The notes beneath the pieces were generated by a model. That model searched no databases. It was not told where the DNA came from and saw nothing but the letters and a program-made list of their open reading frames with translations. From Thermoanaerobacterium thermosaccharolyticum DSM 571 (GTDB lineage Bacteria; Bacillota; Thermoanaerobacteria; Thermoanaerobacterales; Thermoanaerobacteraceae), in NCBI RefSeq assembly GCF_000145615.1, contig NC_014410.1, forward strand, positions 1,847,501 through 1,911,500: a stretch of 64,000 nt of DNA, in the 5' to 3' direction. The position numbers and the translations under genes are program-made. The number at the start of each line of letters is the position of its first letter. Position 1 is the stretch's first letter. This document shows positions 43,446 through 53,631 of the stretch, piece after piece.

Positions 43446-44111
43446 TCATCCTTCCATTTTTAATGCACTATATATTTCCTTTAGATTTTTTTCTATTTCA
43501 TTATTCTTGAATATGGATGAACCTATAACCACATCTGTAACACCTAATTTTACTATCTCTTCTACGTTGTCTTTGCTTATTCCACCGTCCACCTGAATCG
43601 AGAAATTATAGTTATATTTTTCTTTAATTGTCACAAGGTCTTTTAGCTTGTTTTTCATTTCTTCTATAAAGTTTTGCCCGCCAAATCCAGGTTCGACTGT
43701 CATAATCAGTACCTTATCTATTAATTTATATAGATAACGTAATGATTCTATGGATGTCGCAGGATTTAAAGCTATGCCGACACTAACACCGTATTTCTTT
43801 ATAAGTTCTATTGTTCTATAAAGATGAGGACATGCCTCCGCATGTACTGTTATATTATCAGCTCCTGCGTCTACAAATCTTTCAATAAATTTATCCGGAT
43901 CATTTATCATTAAATGTATGTCAAATTTCATTTCTGTTATTTCTCTTATTGCTCTTATTTGATCAATTCCAAATGCTATATTAGGCACAAAGTTACCATC
44001 CATAACATCGATATGTATCGATGTTATGGAGTTCTTTTCAAGGATTTTAATATCTTTTTCTATATTACAGAAATTCGCAGATAATATTGATGGGTTTATT
44101 GTTGGATTCAT
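43446..44111 (-). CDS. rpe: Ribulose-phosphate 3-epimerase, copy B
   Basis: A 221-residue epimerase closer to the canonical family: INPSILSANFCNIEKDI, HIDVMDGNFVPNIAFG, MTVEPGFGGQNFIEEM and FSIQVDGGISKDN carry the metal and proton-transfer residues. The ATG at 44111 follows AGGTGG. It overlaps the rpiB start region by a few bases and starts 3 bp after the transaldolase. Confidence 0.94.
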   Translation of the reverse strand: MNPTINPSILSANFCNIEKDIKILEKNSITSIHIDVMDGNFVPNIAFGIDQIRAIREITEMKFDIHLMINDPDKFIERFVDAGADNITVHAEACPHLYRTIELIKKYGVSVGIALNPATSIESLRYLYKLIDKVLIMTVEPGFGGQNFIEEMKNKLKDLVTIKEKYNYNFSIQVDGGISKDNVEEIVKLGVTDVVIGSSIFKNNEIEKNLKEIYSALKMEG

Positions 44112-44123
44112 TTTTACCACCTA

Positions 44124-44774
44124 TCATATTTTTAATTTTGCGTTTTTCCAATCATTTATAAATTTCTCTATTCCTATGTCTGTCAACGGATGTTTCACCA
44201 TTTGCATAAGCACTTTGTACGGTACTGTTGCAATATCTGCTCCTAATTTTGCAGCTTCCAATACATGCATTGGTGTTCTTACGCTTGCAACTATAATTTC
44301 TGTTTTAATTCCATAATTCCTAAATATCTGAACAATTTGAGATATCAATGACATTCCATCTGTACTCATATCATCTAATCTTCCTACAAATGGGCTCACA
44401 TAAGTTGCACCTGCACGTGCAGCAAGAAGTGCTTGTGTGGCTGAAAATACCAGTGTAACGTTGGTCTTTATCCCTTCTTTTGATAGTGCATTTACTGCTT
44501 TTAACCCTTCCGCTGTCATAGGTATTTTTATTACAATATTTTTATGGATTTTTGCAAGCTCTCTTGCTTCTTTTACCATTCCTTCTGAGTCAGTGCTTAT
44601 TACTTCTGCACTTATTGGACCATCTACTATTGTTGTTATTTCTTTAACAACTTCAATAAAATCTCTTCCTTCTTTTGCAATTAATGAAGGGTTTGTTGTA
44701 ACACCAGATATGACACCTAATTTATTGGCTTCTCTTATTTCATCAACATTAGCTGTGTCAATGAAAAATTTCAT
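44124..44774 (-). CDS. tal: Transaldolase, short form, copy B
   Basis: A 216-residue transaldolase: [49 protein letters not shown] (Schiff-base Lys near 85), [15 protein letters not shown]. With transketolase it links pentose phosphates to fructose 6-phosphate and glyceraldehyde 3-phosphate. It is 17 bp after the transketolase C-terminal gene. Confidence 0.92.
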   Translation of the reverse strand: MKFFIDTANVDEIREANKLGVISGVTTNPSLIAKEGRDFIEVVKEITTIVDGPISAEVISTDSEGMVKEARELAKIHKNIVIKIPMTAEGLKAVNALSKEGIKTNVTLVFSATQALLAARAGATYVSPFVGRLDDMSTDGMSLISQIVQIFRNYGIKTEIIVASVRTPMHVLEAAKLGADIATVPYKVLMQMVKHPLTDIGIEKFINDWKNAKLKI

Positions 44775-44791
44775 AGATGATTCCTCCTATA

Positions 44792-45715
44792 TTAAATTAA
44801 TGATTTTGCAGTTTTTATTATATTTGCAGTTGATATTCCATAATGCTCAAGTAGTTCCTTCGGTTTGCCAGATTGTCCGAATACATCATTTATTCCTATC
44901 ATTTTTACTTTTGTTGGGTACTCTTGCGAAAGAACTTCGCATACAGCAGATCCTAATCCTCCTATTATACTGTGCTCCTCTACTGTTACTATTCTGCCTG
45001 TTTTTTGTGCAGTTTTAATTATCAATTCTTTATCTATTGGTTTTATTGTATGAATGTTTATTACCTCAGCATCTATTCCATCTTTTTTTAATTCTTCTGC
45101 AGCCTCGATTGCCATGGATACTGTAATACCTGTAGCTATTATCGTTACATCTTTTCCATTTTTTATTACTTCGCCTTTCCCTAACTGAAATTTGTAACTG
45201 TCGTCATGAATTGTAGGAACTGCCATTCTGCCAAGTCTTATATATACAGGCCCTTTGTATTCAGCTGCAGCTAAGATAGCGCTTTTAGTTTCTATGTCAT
45301 CCGAAGGGTTTATTACCACCATGTTTGGTATTGATCTCATCAATGAAATATCTTCTATTGACTGGTGTGTTGCACCGTCTTCGCCTACAGTTATTCCAGC
45401 ATGTGTAGCTGCTATTTTTACATTAAGCTTTGGATATGCTACCGAATTTCTAATTTGCTCATATGCTCTACCTGTTGCAAAAATTGCAAATGTGCTTGCG
45501 AATGGTATTTTACCGCATGTGGCAAGTCCTGCTGCTGTTCCTATCATATCAGCTTCCGCTATGCCGATGTTGAAAAATCTTTCCGGTGATACTTTTTGAA
45601 ATTCGGCAGTTTTAGTCGATTTGGACAAATCCGCATCTAAAACTACAACATCCTTATTTATTTTACTTAATTCGACTAATGCTTCGCCATATGCTTCTCT
45701 AGTTGCTTTATTCAT
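44792..45715 (-). CDS. Transketolase, C-terminal subunit
   Basis: The pyrimidine-binding and C-terminal half of a split transketolase, 307 residues: AEADMIGTAAGLATCGKIPFAS, THAGITVGEDGATHQSIEDI (cofactor and substrate region), YIRLGRMAVP and IVTVEEHSIIGGLGSAV. The ATG at 45715 overlaps the stop of the N-terminal subunit (TGATG). Together with 45715-46536 it makes one functional enzyme, as in many anaerobes. Confidence 0.94.
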   Translation of the reverse strand: MNKATREAYGEALVELSKINKDVVVLDADLSKSTKTAEFQKVSPERFFNIGIAEADMIGTAAGLATCGKIPFASTFAIFATGRAYEQIRNSVAYPKLNVKIAATHAGITVGEDGATHQSIEDISLMRSIPNMVVINPSDDIETKSAILAAAEYKGPVYIRLGRMAVPTIHDDSYKFQLGKGEVIKNGKDVTIIATGITVSMAIEAAEELKKDGIDAEVINIHTIKPIDKELIIKTAQKTGRIVTVEEHSIIGGLGSAVCEVLSQEYPTKVKMIGINDVFGQSGKPKELLEHYGISTANIIKTAKSLI

Positions 45716-46536
45716 CAAGCTTCACCTCTTTCTAGTTCTTCGATGGCTTTCTCTGCTTCTTCTTTCTTTGGTGCAACGCCGTGCCAACCAACTTGATTCT
45801 CCATAAATGATACTCCTTTGCCTTTTATGGTTTTGGCAATTATTATTGTAGGTTTTCCTTTCGTTGCTTTTGCTTCTTCCAATGCTTTATCCAGTTCTTC
45901 AAAGTTATGCCCGTCTGCTTCAATTGCATTCCATCCAAACGCTCTAAACTTTTCATCAATAGGTTGTATATTCATTACTTCTTCGTTTCTACCATCAATC
46001 TGCAGCCCATTATTATCTAATATTGCTGTTAAATTATCCAGTTTATAATGAGCAGCTGTCATTGCGGCTTCCCATATTTGACCTTCTTGTATTTCACCAT
46101 CGCCTAATATTACATATACTCTATAGTCTTTCTTATCAAGTTTAGCTGCAAGTGCCATTCCATTCGCTGCAGAAAGACCCTGACCCAATGAACCTGTTGT
46201 CATGTCCAGTCCAGGTGTTGATTTCATGTCAGGATGTCCCTGTAACATCGAATTTATTTTTCTTAATTTTTTTAGCTCTTCTTTAGGAAAATATCCTCTT
46301 TCACTTAAAACTGCATATAGTGCTGGGGCTGCATGACCTTTTGATAACACTAATCTATCTCTATCTTCATACTTTGGATTATTAGGATCAATATTCATTT
46401 TTTCAAAATATAATATTGTAAGAATATCGGTACAGGATAAAGATCCTCCTGGATGTCCTGAACCAGATTCTGCCAGCATTTCAATTATGTCTTTTCTTAT
46501 TTCTTTTGCTTTTTCTTTTAGTAATGCTGTATTCAC
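45715..46536 (-). CDS. Transketolase, N-terminal subunit
   Basis: The thiamine-diphosphate-binding half, 273 residues: [55 protein letters not shown] with [14 protein letters not shown] (GDG..N motif). The GTG at 46536 lies 8 bases after GAGAGGTG and gives the normal N-terminus; a GTG at 46545 would sit on that site. Confidence 0.93.
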   Translation of the reverse strand: MNTALLKEKAKEIRKDIIEMLAESGSGHPGGSLSCTDILTILYFEKMNIDPNNPKYEDRDRLVLSKGHAAPALYAVLSERGYFPKEELKKLRKINSMLQGHPDMKSTPGLDMTTGSLGQGLSAANGMALAAKLDKKDYRVYVILGDGEIQEGQIWEAAMTAAHYKLDNLTAILDNNGLQIDGRNEEVMNIQPIDEKFRAFGWNAIEADGHNFEELDKALEEAKATKGKPTIIIAKTIKGKGVSFMENQVGWHGVAPKKEEAEKAIEELERGEA

Positions 46537-46555
46537 TCTTATCACCTCTCAAAAA

Positions 46556-47587
46556 TTATGGTTTCAAAACAATTTTTATACCTTCCCCATTCATAACTTT
46601 ATTAAACCCTTTTTCCCAATCTTTTAGATCGTATATGTCAGTTATTATTGCTTTTGTATTTACTTTGCCTGTTTGTAATAGATACAACGCTTTATCCCAT
46701 GAACTTGGTTTCTGACTCCTTGAACCGACATATATAATTTCTTTTTGTATTATTTTATCTTCATCAAGTTCATTAACTGATTTTGCAAATATACCAACCT
46801 GAACCATCGTTCCTTTTTTCTTTAATAACGAAAGTCCAGAATTTGCAGCCTTTACAGACCCTGAACATTCAAATACTTTATCTACACCATAACCGTTTGT
46901 TAAATCCTTAATTATTTTTTCTAAATTTTCATTTTGAATATCAACTGTTTTATCTATCCCTAAAGACTCAGCCAATTTTAGCCTATCTTTATCCTTTGCC
47001 ATACCCGCTAAAATTACATATGCTCCTCTAGCTTTTACAATCTGAGCTGTTAATAGTCCAATTGAGCCAGGGCCAAATATAAGAACTATATCACTAAGTT
47101 CAACATTCGTTTTTTCTAACACTGCATGGACACAGCACGCAAGAGGTTCTGTTATAGAGGCTGAAAGTAAATCTACGTTTTCTGGCAACACATGAATGCT
47201 TTCTGCTCTATTTACAACATATTCGGCAAAACTCCCATTAACCTGCGTTCCTATTCCCTTTCTGTCAGGGCATAAATTATAATCTATACTTTTACAATAA
47301 TCGCATTTGCCACATATATAATAAGTCGTTTCGCTTGTTACCTTGTCACCAATCTTTATTCCTTTTACATTGCTTCCCACATCAACAACTATTCCTGAAA
47401 ATTCATGTCCCAAAACGACCGGAGGTCTTAAATTTTTATACTCTCCTTTATATGAATGAATATCAGAACCACAAATGCCTGAATAAGCAACCTTTATTTT
47501 AACCTGGTCACTATTAATAGTAGGTTCATCAATATCTATTAATTCCATATTTCCAAATCCATTATCTTTTTTTAATAGTGCTTTCAT
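46556..47587 (-). CDS. Zinc-dependent alcohol/polyol dehydrogenase A
   Basis: A 343-residue medium-chain dehydrogenase: GICGSDIHSYKGEY (catalytic Zn Cys), VVLGHEFSGIVVDVG, CGKCDYCKSIDYNLC (structural Zn, four Cys) and the Rossmann stretch VLIFGPGSIGLLTAQIVKARG. In this operon it most likely oxidises a polyol or polyol phosphate to a ketose (phosphate). It belongs to the sorbitol/threonine dehydrogenase group. Confidence 0.87.
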   Translation of the reverse strand: MKALLKKDNGFGNMELIDIDEPTINSDQVKIKVAYSGICGSDIHSYKGEYKNLRPPVVLGHEFSGIVVDVGSNVKGIKIGDKVTSETTYYICGKCDYCKSIDYNLCPDRKGIGTQVNGSFAEYVVNRAESIHVLPENVDLLSASITEPLACCVHAVLEKTNVELSDIVLIFGPGSIGLLTAQIVKARGAYVILAGMAKDKDRLKLAESLGIDKTVDIQNENLEKIIKDLTNGYGVDKVFECSGSVKAANSGLSLLKKKGTMVQVGIFAKSVNELDEDKIIQKEIIYVGSRSQKPSSWDKALYLLQTGKVNTKAIITDIYDLKDWEKGFNKVMNGEGIKIVLKP

Positions 47588-47599
47588 AATATATCACCT

Positions 47600-48637
47600 C
47601 TATGGAATTATCATTATTTTGTTATATTCTTCTTTTCTTTCTGCGATCATATTAAATGCATCACTAATCTGTGATAACTTAAATCGATGAGATATCATTG
47701 GAGCAAGGTTGATACTCCCATTCTCGACATACTTTATACTTTTTAACCATTCTTGACCTGGAAATGGAGCAGAATATGAATTCCAAAATCCCTTTAAAGT
47801 TAACTCTTTTCTAAAAATGCTTTCAAAAGAATTTTCTTGTAAATGAATATCGGAATATGCTATACCTAAATATGCGATTTTCCCACTCTTTTTAGTAACT
47901 AAAAGGCATTGTTCCTGTGTGACTTTTGAACCTGCACATTCGAAAGCAATATCAACACCATATCCAGATGTGAGTTTCATTATTTCTTTTACAGGATCAT
48001 TTTCTTTTGCATTTATACATATTGATGCACCTAATTCTTTAGCTTCTTTTAACTTTGTAGATGATATATCTACAGCGATAATATCCTTTATCCCAATTAC
48101 CTTTAACCACTGTATTACTAATTGCCCTAATGTTCCAGCACCCATAATCGCAATGTTGTCACCAACAACTGGTTGGATACCTAGAACTCCATGAATTGCC
48201 ACTGCCAAAGGCTCTATCATGGCAGCACTTTCAAAGTCTATATCATTTATTTTTAATATGTTTGTAGATGGTACTTTTGCATATTCTGCAAAACCGCCGT
48301 ACGACTTAGAGCCAAGCATATCATTATTATTGCACAGCGAGTACTTACCTTTTAAGCAATTTTCACATTTGCCACATGGTATAAAAGGAATAACAACAAC
48401 TTTATCGCCTATTTCAAAATCACTGACTTCTTTCCCTTTCTCGACAATAACTCCTGAAAATTCATGTCCAGGTATGGCAGGTAAACTATATCTCCAGTTT
48501 CTTAATATTCGAGGAGGATCCGAACCGCAAATTCCGCATGCTTTTACATTAACTATTACATCATTTTCTCCACATATAGGATCTGGAAAATCTGTATATC
48601 TAATATCATTTACGTTAAACAAAACTCCCGCTTTCAT
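47600..48637 (-). CDS. Zinc-dependent polyol-phosphate dehydrogenase B (GatD-like)
   Basis: A 345-residue medium-chain dehydrogenase resembling galactitol-1-phosphate 5-dehydrogenase: ACGICGSDPPRILRNWRYSLP, IPGHEFSGVIVEKG, CGKCENCLKGKYSLC, IAIMGAGTLGQLVIQWL. The SDPPRILRNWRY segment, where polyol-phosphate enzymes differ from sorbitol dehydrogenase, supports a phosphorylated substrate delivered by the neighbouring PTS. Its 3' neighbour is a second dehydrogenase of the same fold. Confidence 0.85.
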   Translation of the reverse strand: MKAGVLFNVNDIRYTDFPDPICGENDVIVNVKACGICGSDPPRILRNWRYSLPAIPGHEFSGVIVEKGKEVSDFEIGDKVVVIPFIPCGKCENCLKGKYSLCNNNDMLGSKSYGGFAEYAKVPSTNILKINDIDFESAAMIEPLAVAIHGVLGIQPVVGDNIAIMGAGTLGQLVIQWLKVIGIKDIIAVDISSTKLKEAKELGASICINAKENDPVKEIMKLTSGYGVDIAFECAGSKVTQEQCLLVTKKSGKIAYLGIAYSDIHLQENSFESIFRKELTLKGFWNSYSAPFPGQEWLKSIKYVENGSINLAPMISHRFKLSQISDAFNMIAERKEEYNKIMIIP

Positions 48638-48717
48638 TAATTAATCATCTCCTAGTGAAATATTGACAATCAATATTAATATCTATATTATAGAAATGGA
48701 TTTTATTAATTTATCTA

Positions 48718-48739
48718 GGGTGCTTTTTTGAAAGCACCC
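48718..48739 (-). other. Intercistronic hairpin downstream of gatC
   Basis: GGGTGCTTT and AAAGCACCC form a 9-bp stem with a tiny loop in the 106-bp gap between gatC and the first dehydrogenase. On the minus strand no T-run follows, so it is more likely an mRNA-stability or processing element than a terminator. Confidence 0.55.
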
Positions 48740-48743
48740 ATTT

Positions 48744-50009
48744 TTAAAATATCTGGAATATCTTTACTACTATCCAGTTGAGGAAGTTTCCTCCAAAGTC
48801 CAAGCTTGATACTAAAGACGTTCCTTTAGGAATTGCAAAGTGCGCTTGTTGTGCCATCATTGTGTGGAATGGTGCCATGTCTGTTGCCATGTACAATCCT
48901 AGAGCCATCACTATTGTACCAGTTATAACTGAATGAATTATATTGCCTTTATTGCTACCAACTATAAAAGCTACATAGAATGGAATTGTCGCCAGATCGC
49001 CAAAAGGCAAAACGTGATTTCCTGGGAGTATTACCGCTAAAAATATTGTTATAGGTACAAGTATTAAGGCTGTAGCAATTACTGATGGATGTCCTACAGA
49101 TATTGCAGCATCTAATCCTATATTGATATCATTACCGTTTTTAAATCTTTTTTGCAAAAATTCTTTAGCTGACTCTGATATCGGTATTAAGCCTTCCATT
49201 AATATTTTTACCATTCTAGGCATCAATAGCATTACAGCAGCCATAGAAACACCTATTTGCAATATTTTAGCAACATCATATCCAGCCAATATGCCTAAGA
49301 TAATACCTAAGATGAGACCCATCATCATCGGTTCGCCGAAAATACCAAATCTTTTTTGAATCGAGTCTGGATCAGCTTTAAGATTTTTTATTCCTGGAAT
49401 CTTCCCAATTAAAGTGCTTATTGGTATTCCTATAAGACCATAAGCTGCTGTGGAACCGGTTGGTAACGAAATCCCCTCATATCCGTAAAATTCGTGAACC
49501 ATAGGAGCTGTCCAATCTGCTACTTTTATAACAGCAATCTCATATATTATTGCACCTAAAGCAGCCAAAACAAAATTTCCTCCAGTCAAGACATAAACAC
49601 TGGCAGCCGCAGCTGTAAAATGCCAATAGTTCCAGATATCAACATCCATTGTTTTAGTCGTTTTTGTCACTAGCATTATAAGGTTTACAAGTATTCCTAG
49701 TGGAATGATAAAAGCTGCAACTGGTGAAGCCCAACTTATTGCTGCCGCCGCAGGCCATCCAACATCGATTATTGTCAAATGTAGACCAAATCTATGAACC
49801 ATTGCCTGCGCTGCCGGACCGAGATTTCCTGTCAAAACACCGATAACAAGATTTATTCCTACAAATCCTATACCTATAGTAACTCCTGACCTAAATGCCT
49901 TTCTGAAACCTTGGCCAAAAGCTACACCTATTATTGTCAAAACTATAGGAAGCATAACAGTTGGACCTAAATTAATTATATACTGTACAACTGCCAATAA
50001 GGTTTTCAT
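48744..50009 (-). CDS. gatC: PTS galactitol/polyol permease IIC component
   Basis: A 421-residue membrane IIC of the Gat family with about 10-12 hydrophobic segments. GPTVMLPIVLTIIGVAFGQGF at the start, GIGFVGINLVIGVLTGNLGPA, and DAAISVGHPSVIATALILVPIT are typical. It moves and, with GatA/GatB, phosphorylates a sugar alcohol. The adjacent pentose-phosphate genes make a pentitol a better guess than galactitol. Confidence 0.9.
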   Translation of the reverse strand: MKTLLAVVQYIINLGPTVMLPIVLTIIGVAFGQGFRKAFRSGVTIGIGFVGINLVIGVLTGNLGPAAQAMVHRFGLHLTIIDVGWPAAAAISWASPVAAFIIPLGILVNLIMLVTKTTKTMDVDIWNYWHFTAAAASVYVLTGGNFVLAALGAIIYEIAVIKVADWTAPMVHEFYGYEGISLPTGSTAAYGLIGIPISTLIGKIPGIKNLKADPDSIQKRFGIFGEPMMMGLILGIILGILAGYDVAKILQIGVSMAAVMLLMPRMVKILMEGLIPISESAKEFLQKRFKNGNDINIGLDAAISVGHPSVIATALILVPITIFLAVILPGNHVLPFGDLATIPFYVAFIVGSNKGNIIHSVITGTIVMALGLYMATDMAPFHTMMAQQAHFAIPKGTSLVSSLDFGGNFLNWIVVKIFQIF

Positions 50010-50033
50010 ATAAAAATCCTCCCCTTATTATTT

Positions 50034-50324
50034 TTACTTTTTAAGAAATTCAATTATTTCGTTATCGACTTTTTCAGTATTAACACCTGTCAAATATGCC
50101 ATGGCTTTTATAACTGGAATCGAAAATGATTTTGGAAGAATTGTGGTAGTAACGAGCAAATCTGCTTCTTTTTCCTTTGATGCCACTTCTGCTATCTTGC
50201 ATTGAACAACTTGTGCATTTAATTTATTCTCTTTTATAAGTTGTTCAACTCTTTCCGCAACAACTGTCGACGTAGCAATTCCTGTTCCACACGCAACTAA
50301 TACTGTCTTTTTCTTTGTATCCAT
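50034..50324 (-). CDS. gatB: PTS galactitol/polyol IIB component
   Basis: A 96-residue IIB of the lactose/Gat type. VLVACGTGIATSTVVAERV contains the phospho-cysteine (Cys12) in its P-loop. AAAGGTGG precedes the ATG. It lies between gatA and gatC. Confidence 0.92.
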   Translation of the reverse strand: MDTKKKTVLVACGTGIATSTVVAERVEQLIKENKLNAQVVQCKIAEVASKEKEADLLVTTTILPKSFSIPVIKAMAYLTGVNTEKVDNEIIEFLKK

Positions 50325-50339
50325 TTTAATCCCACCTTT

Positions 50340-50822
50340 CTATATATCTACATATTCTTCATTAAAATATTTCTTTATACAATCTATTATTTCATCACCT
50401 CCATTTACGCTTATGATCTTTTCCAGTAGAGAATCATTTTGTATTAATTGAATCAACTGCTGCAGCATTTCAACTTGGCTGTGAGATTCGTTTAATGCAA
50501 TCATAAAAATTATATTGACTTCAACATCCTCCAACGGATTTGCCATGTTTTTAAATATAACCGGGTTTTTCAGCGTTGCAACAGCTATTGCAGGTTTTAC
50601 TACATGCTCTGGGTCTGTATGTGGTATTGCAACATTGTATCTATTTAGCTGCAAACCAGTTGGAAAATTTTTTTCGCGTTTTTTTATTGCTTCTAAATAG
50701 CTCTCTTTAACAAATCCATTTTCGTACAATTTTTTGTACAGTACATCAAAAACATCTTCTTTGCATTTGGCATCAAAATTTGTAACAACTAATTCATTGT
50801 TGAAAAACTCCGATATCTTCAT
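50340..50822 (-). CDS. gatA: PTS galactitol/polyol IIA component
   Basis: A 160-residue IIA of the fructose/mannitol/nitrogen superfamily. NVAIPHTDPEHVVKPAIAVA contains the phospho-histidine (near residue 67). GAGGAGG lies before the ATG. It is the first gene of the operon, about 26 nt downstream of the expected start point of the sigma-54 promoter. Confidence 0.92.
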   Translation of the reverse strand: MKISEFFNNELVVTNFDAKCKEDVFDVLYKKLYENGFVKESYLEAIKKREKNFPTGLQLNRYNVAIPHTDPEHVVKPAIAVATLKNPVIFKNMANPLEDVEVNIIFMIALNESHSQVEMLQQLIQLIQNDSLLEKIISVNGGDEIIDCIKKYFNEEYVDI

Positions 50823-50858
50823 AGAATCTACCTCCTCATTGTTTACACCTTTATATAA

Positions 50859-50875
50859 TGCAAATACCGTGCCAA
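50859..50875 (-). promoter_or_regulatory. Sigma-54 (-24/-12) promoter of the gat operon
   Basis: On the minus strand TTGGCACG-GTAT-TTGCA: the GG/GC dinucleotides have exact -24/-12 spacing and a full consensus match. It lies directly after the stop codon of the LevR-type activator gene and just before gatA. Transcription from it must need an AAA+ activator. Confidence 0.92.
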
Positions 50876-53423
50876 TTAATTGGACGGTATTGTATTTCTA
50901 AGTATTATTTCTTTTATTTCCCTTGAACTTTTGGCTTTCTCTAAGTCCTTCAATATTGCTTCATTCGACAGAACCTTGTACAAATCAAGCATGTAATCTT
51001 TAGCGTCTTCTTTCAAAGCCAGCATAAAAATTAAGTCGGTTTTAAAATCTCCTTCCCAGTAGATGGGTTCTTTCAATTTTGCTATGGCAATGGCAGGTTT
51101 TGTGACATATTTTGTATCACCGTGTGGTATCGCAACGCCCCCTTTCATCCATGTGGCTCCCATTGATTCTCTCTTGTACACACTTAAAATAAACTTTTCA
51201 TCCACATAGCCTTTCTCTTCAAGAAGTTCTACCATTTTGTCTATAGCATCGCTTTTCATGGATACATCCACATCAAATAGTATTAGATCATCATCTAATA
51301 CTTCTTTTAGGCGGCTCTCTTCCACAACATCCATGTTTACTAATTTTTTTAACCTTTTTAGCCCTTCCCCATTCATTATTTCCTCAACAGAGATATATGG
51401 GATATCACTTATTTTAGGATCGATGGTTCCTACAAAAGCTTGAATATTGTTTTTGCTTCTTATTCTATTTATTTCTGCATCAAGTTCTCTTTCGCTGAAA
51501 AGTCCTAAAGGTATTATTTTTAATCCATTTTTTATCTCCGGTATCTTATCTTCTATATATTTCTTTATCTTAAGTGCAGTCCCTTCACCAGTTATGCAGA
51601 TGGTTACTATGGCTTTTGGAAGTTTGTTTGAATCTTTTACGCCTTCTACATGCCCAACATAAGACTTATTTTCATCTAGAGCATTTGCAATGTCATCTAT
51701 TGTAGTATCTGGTATAACAGCTCTTCTCACAGCTTCCAGCACCATGACAGTGTCTACCCTTCCTATCGTCCTTGTTGGTATGCCTGTTCTTTTTGTTATG
51801 ATTTCTCCAAAAGTAATAAGTGAGCCCATATCAACAAGTATAATGCAACCTTTGCCCTCGTCCACTTTTTTTACAACTTCAATTGTACGCAAAAGTGCAT
51901 CTTCAGGGCTTTCATCAAGTGCCATCTCTATGCCGTGTGCTATATTTACGCCTAAAAGCTTATTTGCAACATCTGCCATGCCACATGCCACATGACCGTG
52001 TGTTAATACTATAACAGCCACATTCCCTTTGTTTCCGCTTTCATTGGCTGAAAATGTTCTCAAATACATCGCCACAAAACCAACCTCATCGTCTGTCAAC
52101 TCTATATTTAAAATTTTATTAATCCTTTCTACCATTTTTTTCGCCACAACGTATTCTCTGACATACTCTCTTTTGACGCTCTCCAGCTGAGGATTAAATA
52201 TTGATTTGCCGCTTTTAATTCTTTCATACGCCGCACTTAGATGTATGGCAAGTGCGTAAAATAGATTATCTTTTATATTTTTGTAGTTTTCTTTAGCTAT
52301 GTCTATTGCCTCTTCCACAGCATACAGTATCTTTTCCCCCACAATCTCTTTTAATTCCCTCTTTGAAACGAGGTTCCTTGACCTTATGTCATTGGCAAAT
52401 TTTTTCAATTCCGATTCAACTTGGCTGCCCACTATTTTATATATTTCTTCTCTTTTTAGTCCATCATTTTTAAGTTCAGTAAATCTGTCTTCTATAAACT
52501 GGTATATTTCATCAGGTAGCATATACCTATCTTCTTTTGGCAGCAGCTTACTTATTTTATTGGGATATATGATTACATCCTTGTCTGCGTATTCCTCTAT
52601 ATAAGGCTCCCTTTTGCTGACCTTTAATAATCCCATTCTTACATGATTTGGCAAGTCAGACAAGTTTATGGTGATTGTATCCGCTTTGCTATCTAAAGTT
52701 TTTAAAAACCCTCTTGCACATGCTACTTGTATATCGCTTCTCATTTGGCCTATATTGCCTGGGCAATCATAAAGCATTAAAGCTCTAAGGGCGTCCGGCT
52801 TCAATTTTATAGGCTTGTTTATCCTAAATGCCTCTTTTTTGAAAAAGAACTTTATGATTTCAAATCTCTCTTTGTGAGGCCTTTCACTTATAGGAGGAAG
52901 TTCAATAACCATAGGTATTCTGCGCCTGAATGTAAGAAGAAGTGATGACTCCGGATTTTCTGTCGTTGCTGCAATAAGCATTATATTAGCTTCCCTTTCA
53001 TTGTCTGTCTCACCAAGCCTTCTAAACCTACCCTTGTCAAGTAAAAAAAATAGGATTTCCTGTCCTTCACTGGGAAGCCTGTGGACTTCATCCAGAAACA
53101 ATATGCCACCGTCTGCCTTTTCCACAAGTCCAGCTTTTGACGATTCTGCACCTGTAAAAGCGCCTTTGACATATCCAAAAAGTTGAGACATAAGAAGCTG
53201 AGGGTTATCCGCATAATCTGCGCAGTTAAAGATAATAAAAGGGCTATCGCTTTTGAGCATGCCGGATTCTATCGCAAAATTATACATAGCTTCAGCCAGT
53301 TGGCTTTTCCCAACACCAGACGGTCCTAATAAGAGAGTGTGAAGGCCATGTGGTGGATATAGTATTGCAGCTTTTGCTTGACTTATCTGTGTTTTTAAAC
53401 TTCCATCGTATCCTATTATCTCC

Positions 53424-53596
53424 GTGAACCTACTCCATCCTATAGAGGATGAAGCTTCCTACTTCATAGACCGTTGCCTACTGTTATTCACAGCAGGTCT
53501 TACACAATCTCCATAGGCGTAATTTCGGGAGGAACCTTCCCTACAAAAATATTACTCTTAGGCTGTTATGCCTAATTGTCTTTACTTTTTACTCCT
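53424..53596 (-). ncRNA. Candidate omega-RNA-like transcript, copy 2
   Basis: Same sequence as the copy 1 transcript, downstream of its own promoter. The DNA just beyond the right end, which would act as guide, starts GGAGATAATAGGATAC and belongs to the activator gene. The transcript runs in the same direction as levR and could read on through the rest of that gene. Confidence 0.5.
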
Positions 53597-53602
53597 GATA
53601 AT

Positions 53603-53631
53603 ATTATAGCATATAATGTTATGGAAAACAA
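53603..53631 (-). promoter_or_regulatory. Promoter inside the 260-bp element, copy 2
   Basis: On the minus strand TTGTTT-17 bp-TATAAT, identical to copy 1. Confidence 0.7.

Noticed and set aside
52981-53214. 77-codon frame overlapping the LevR AAA+ domain
   Set aside because: Same-strand alternative frame within a conserved domain; shadow.
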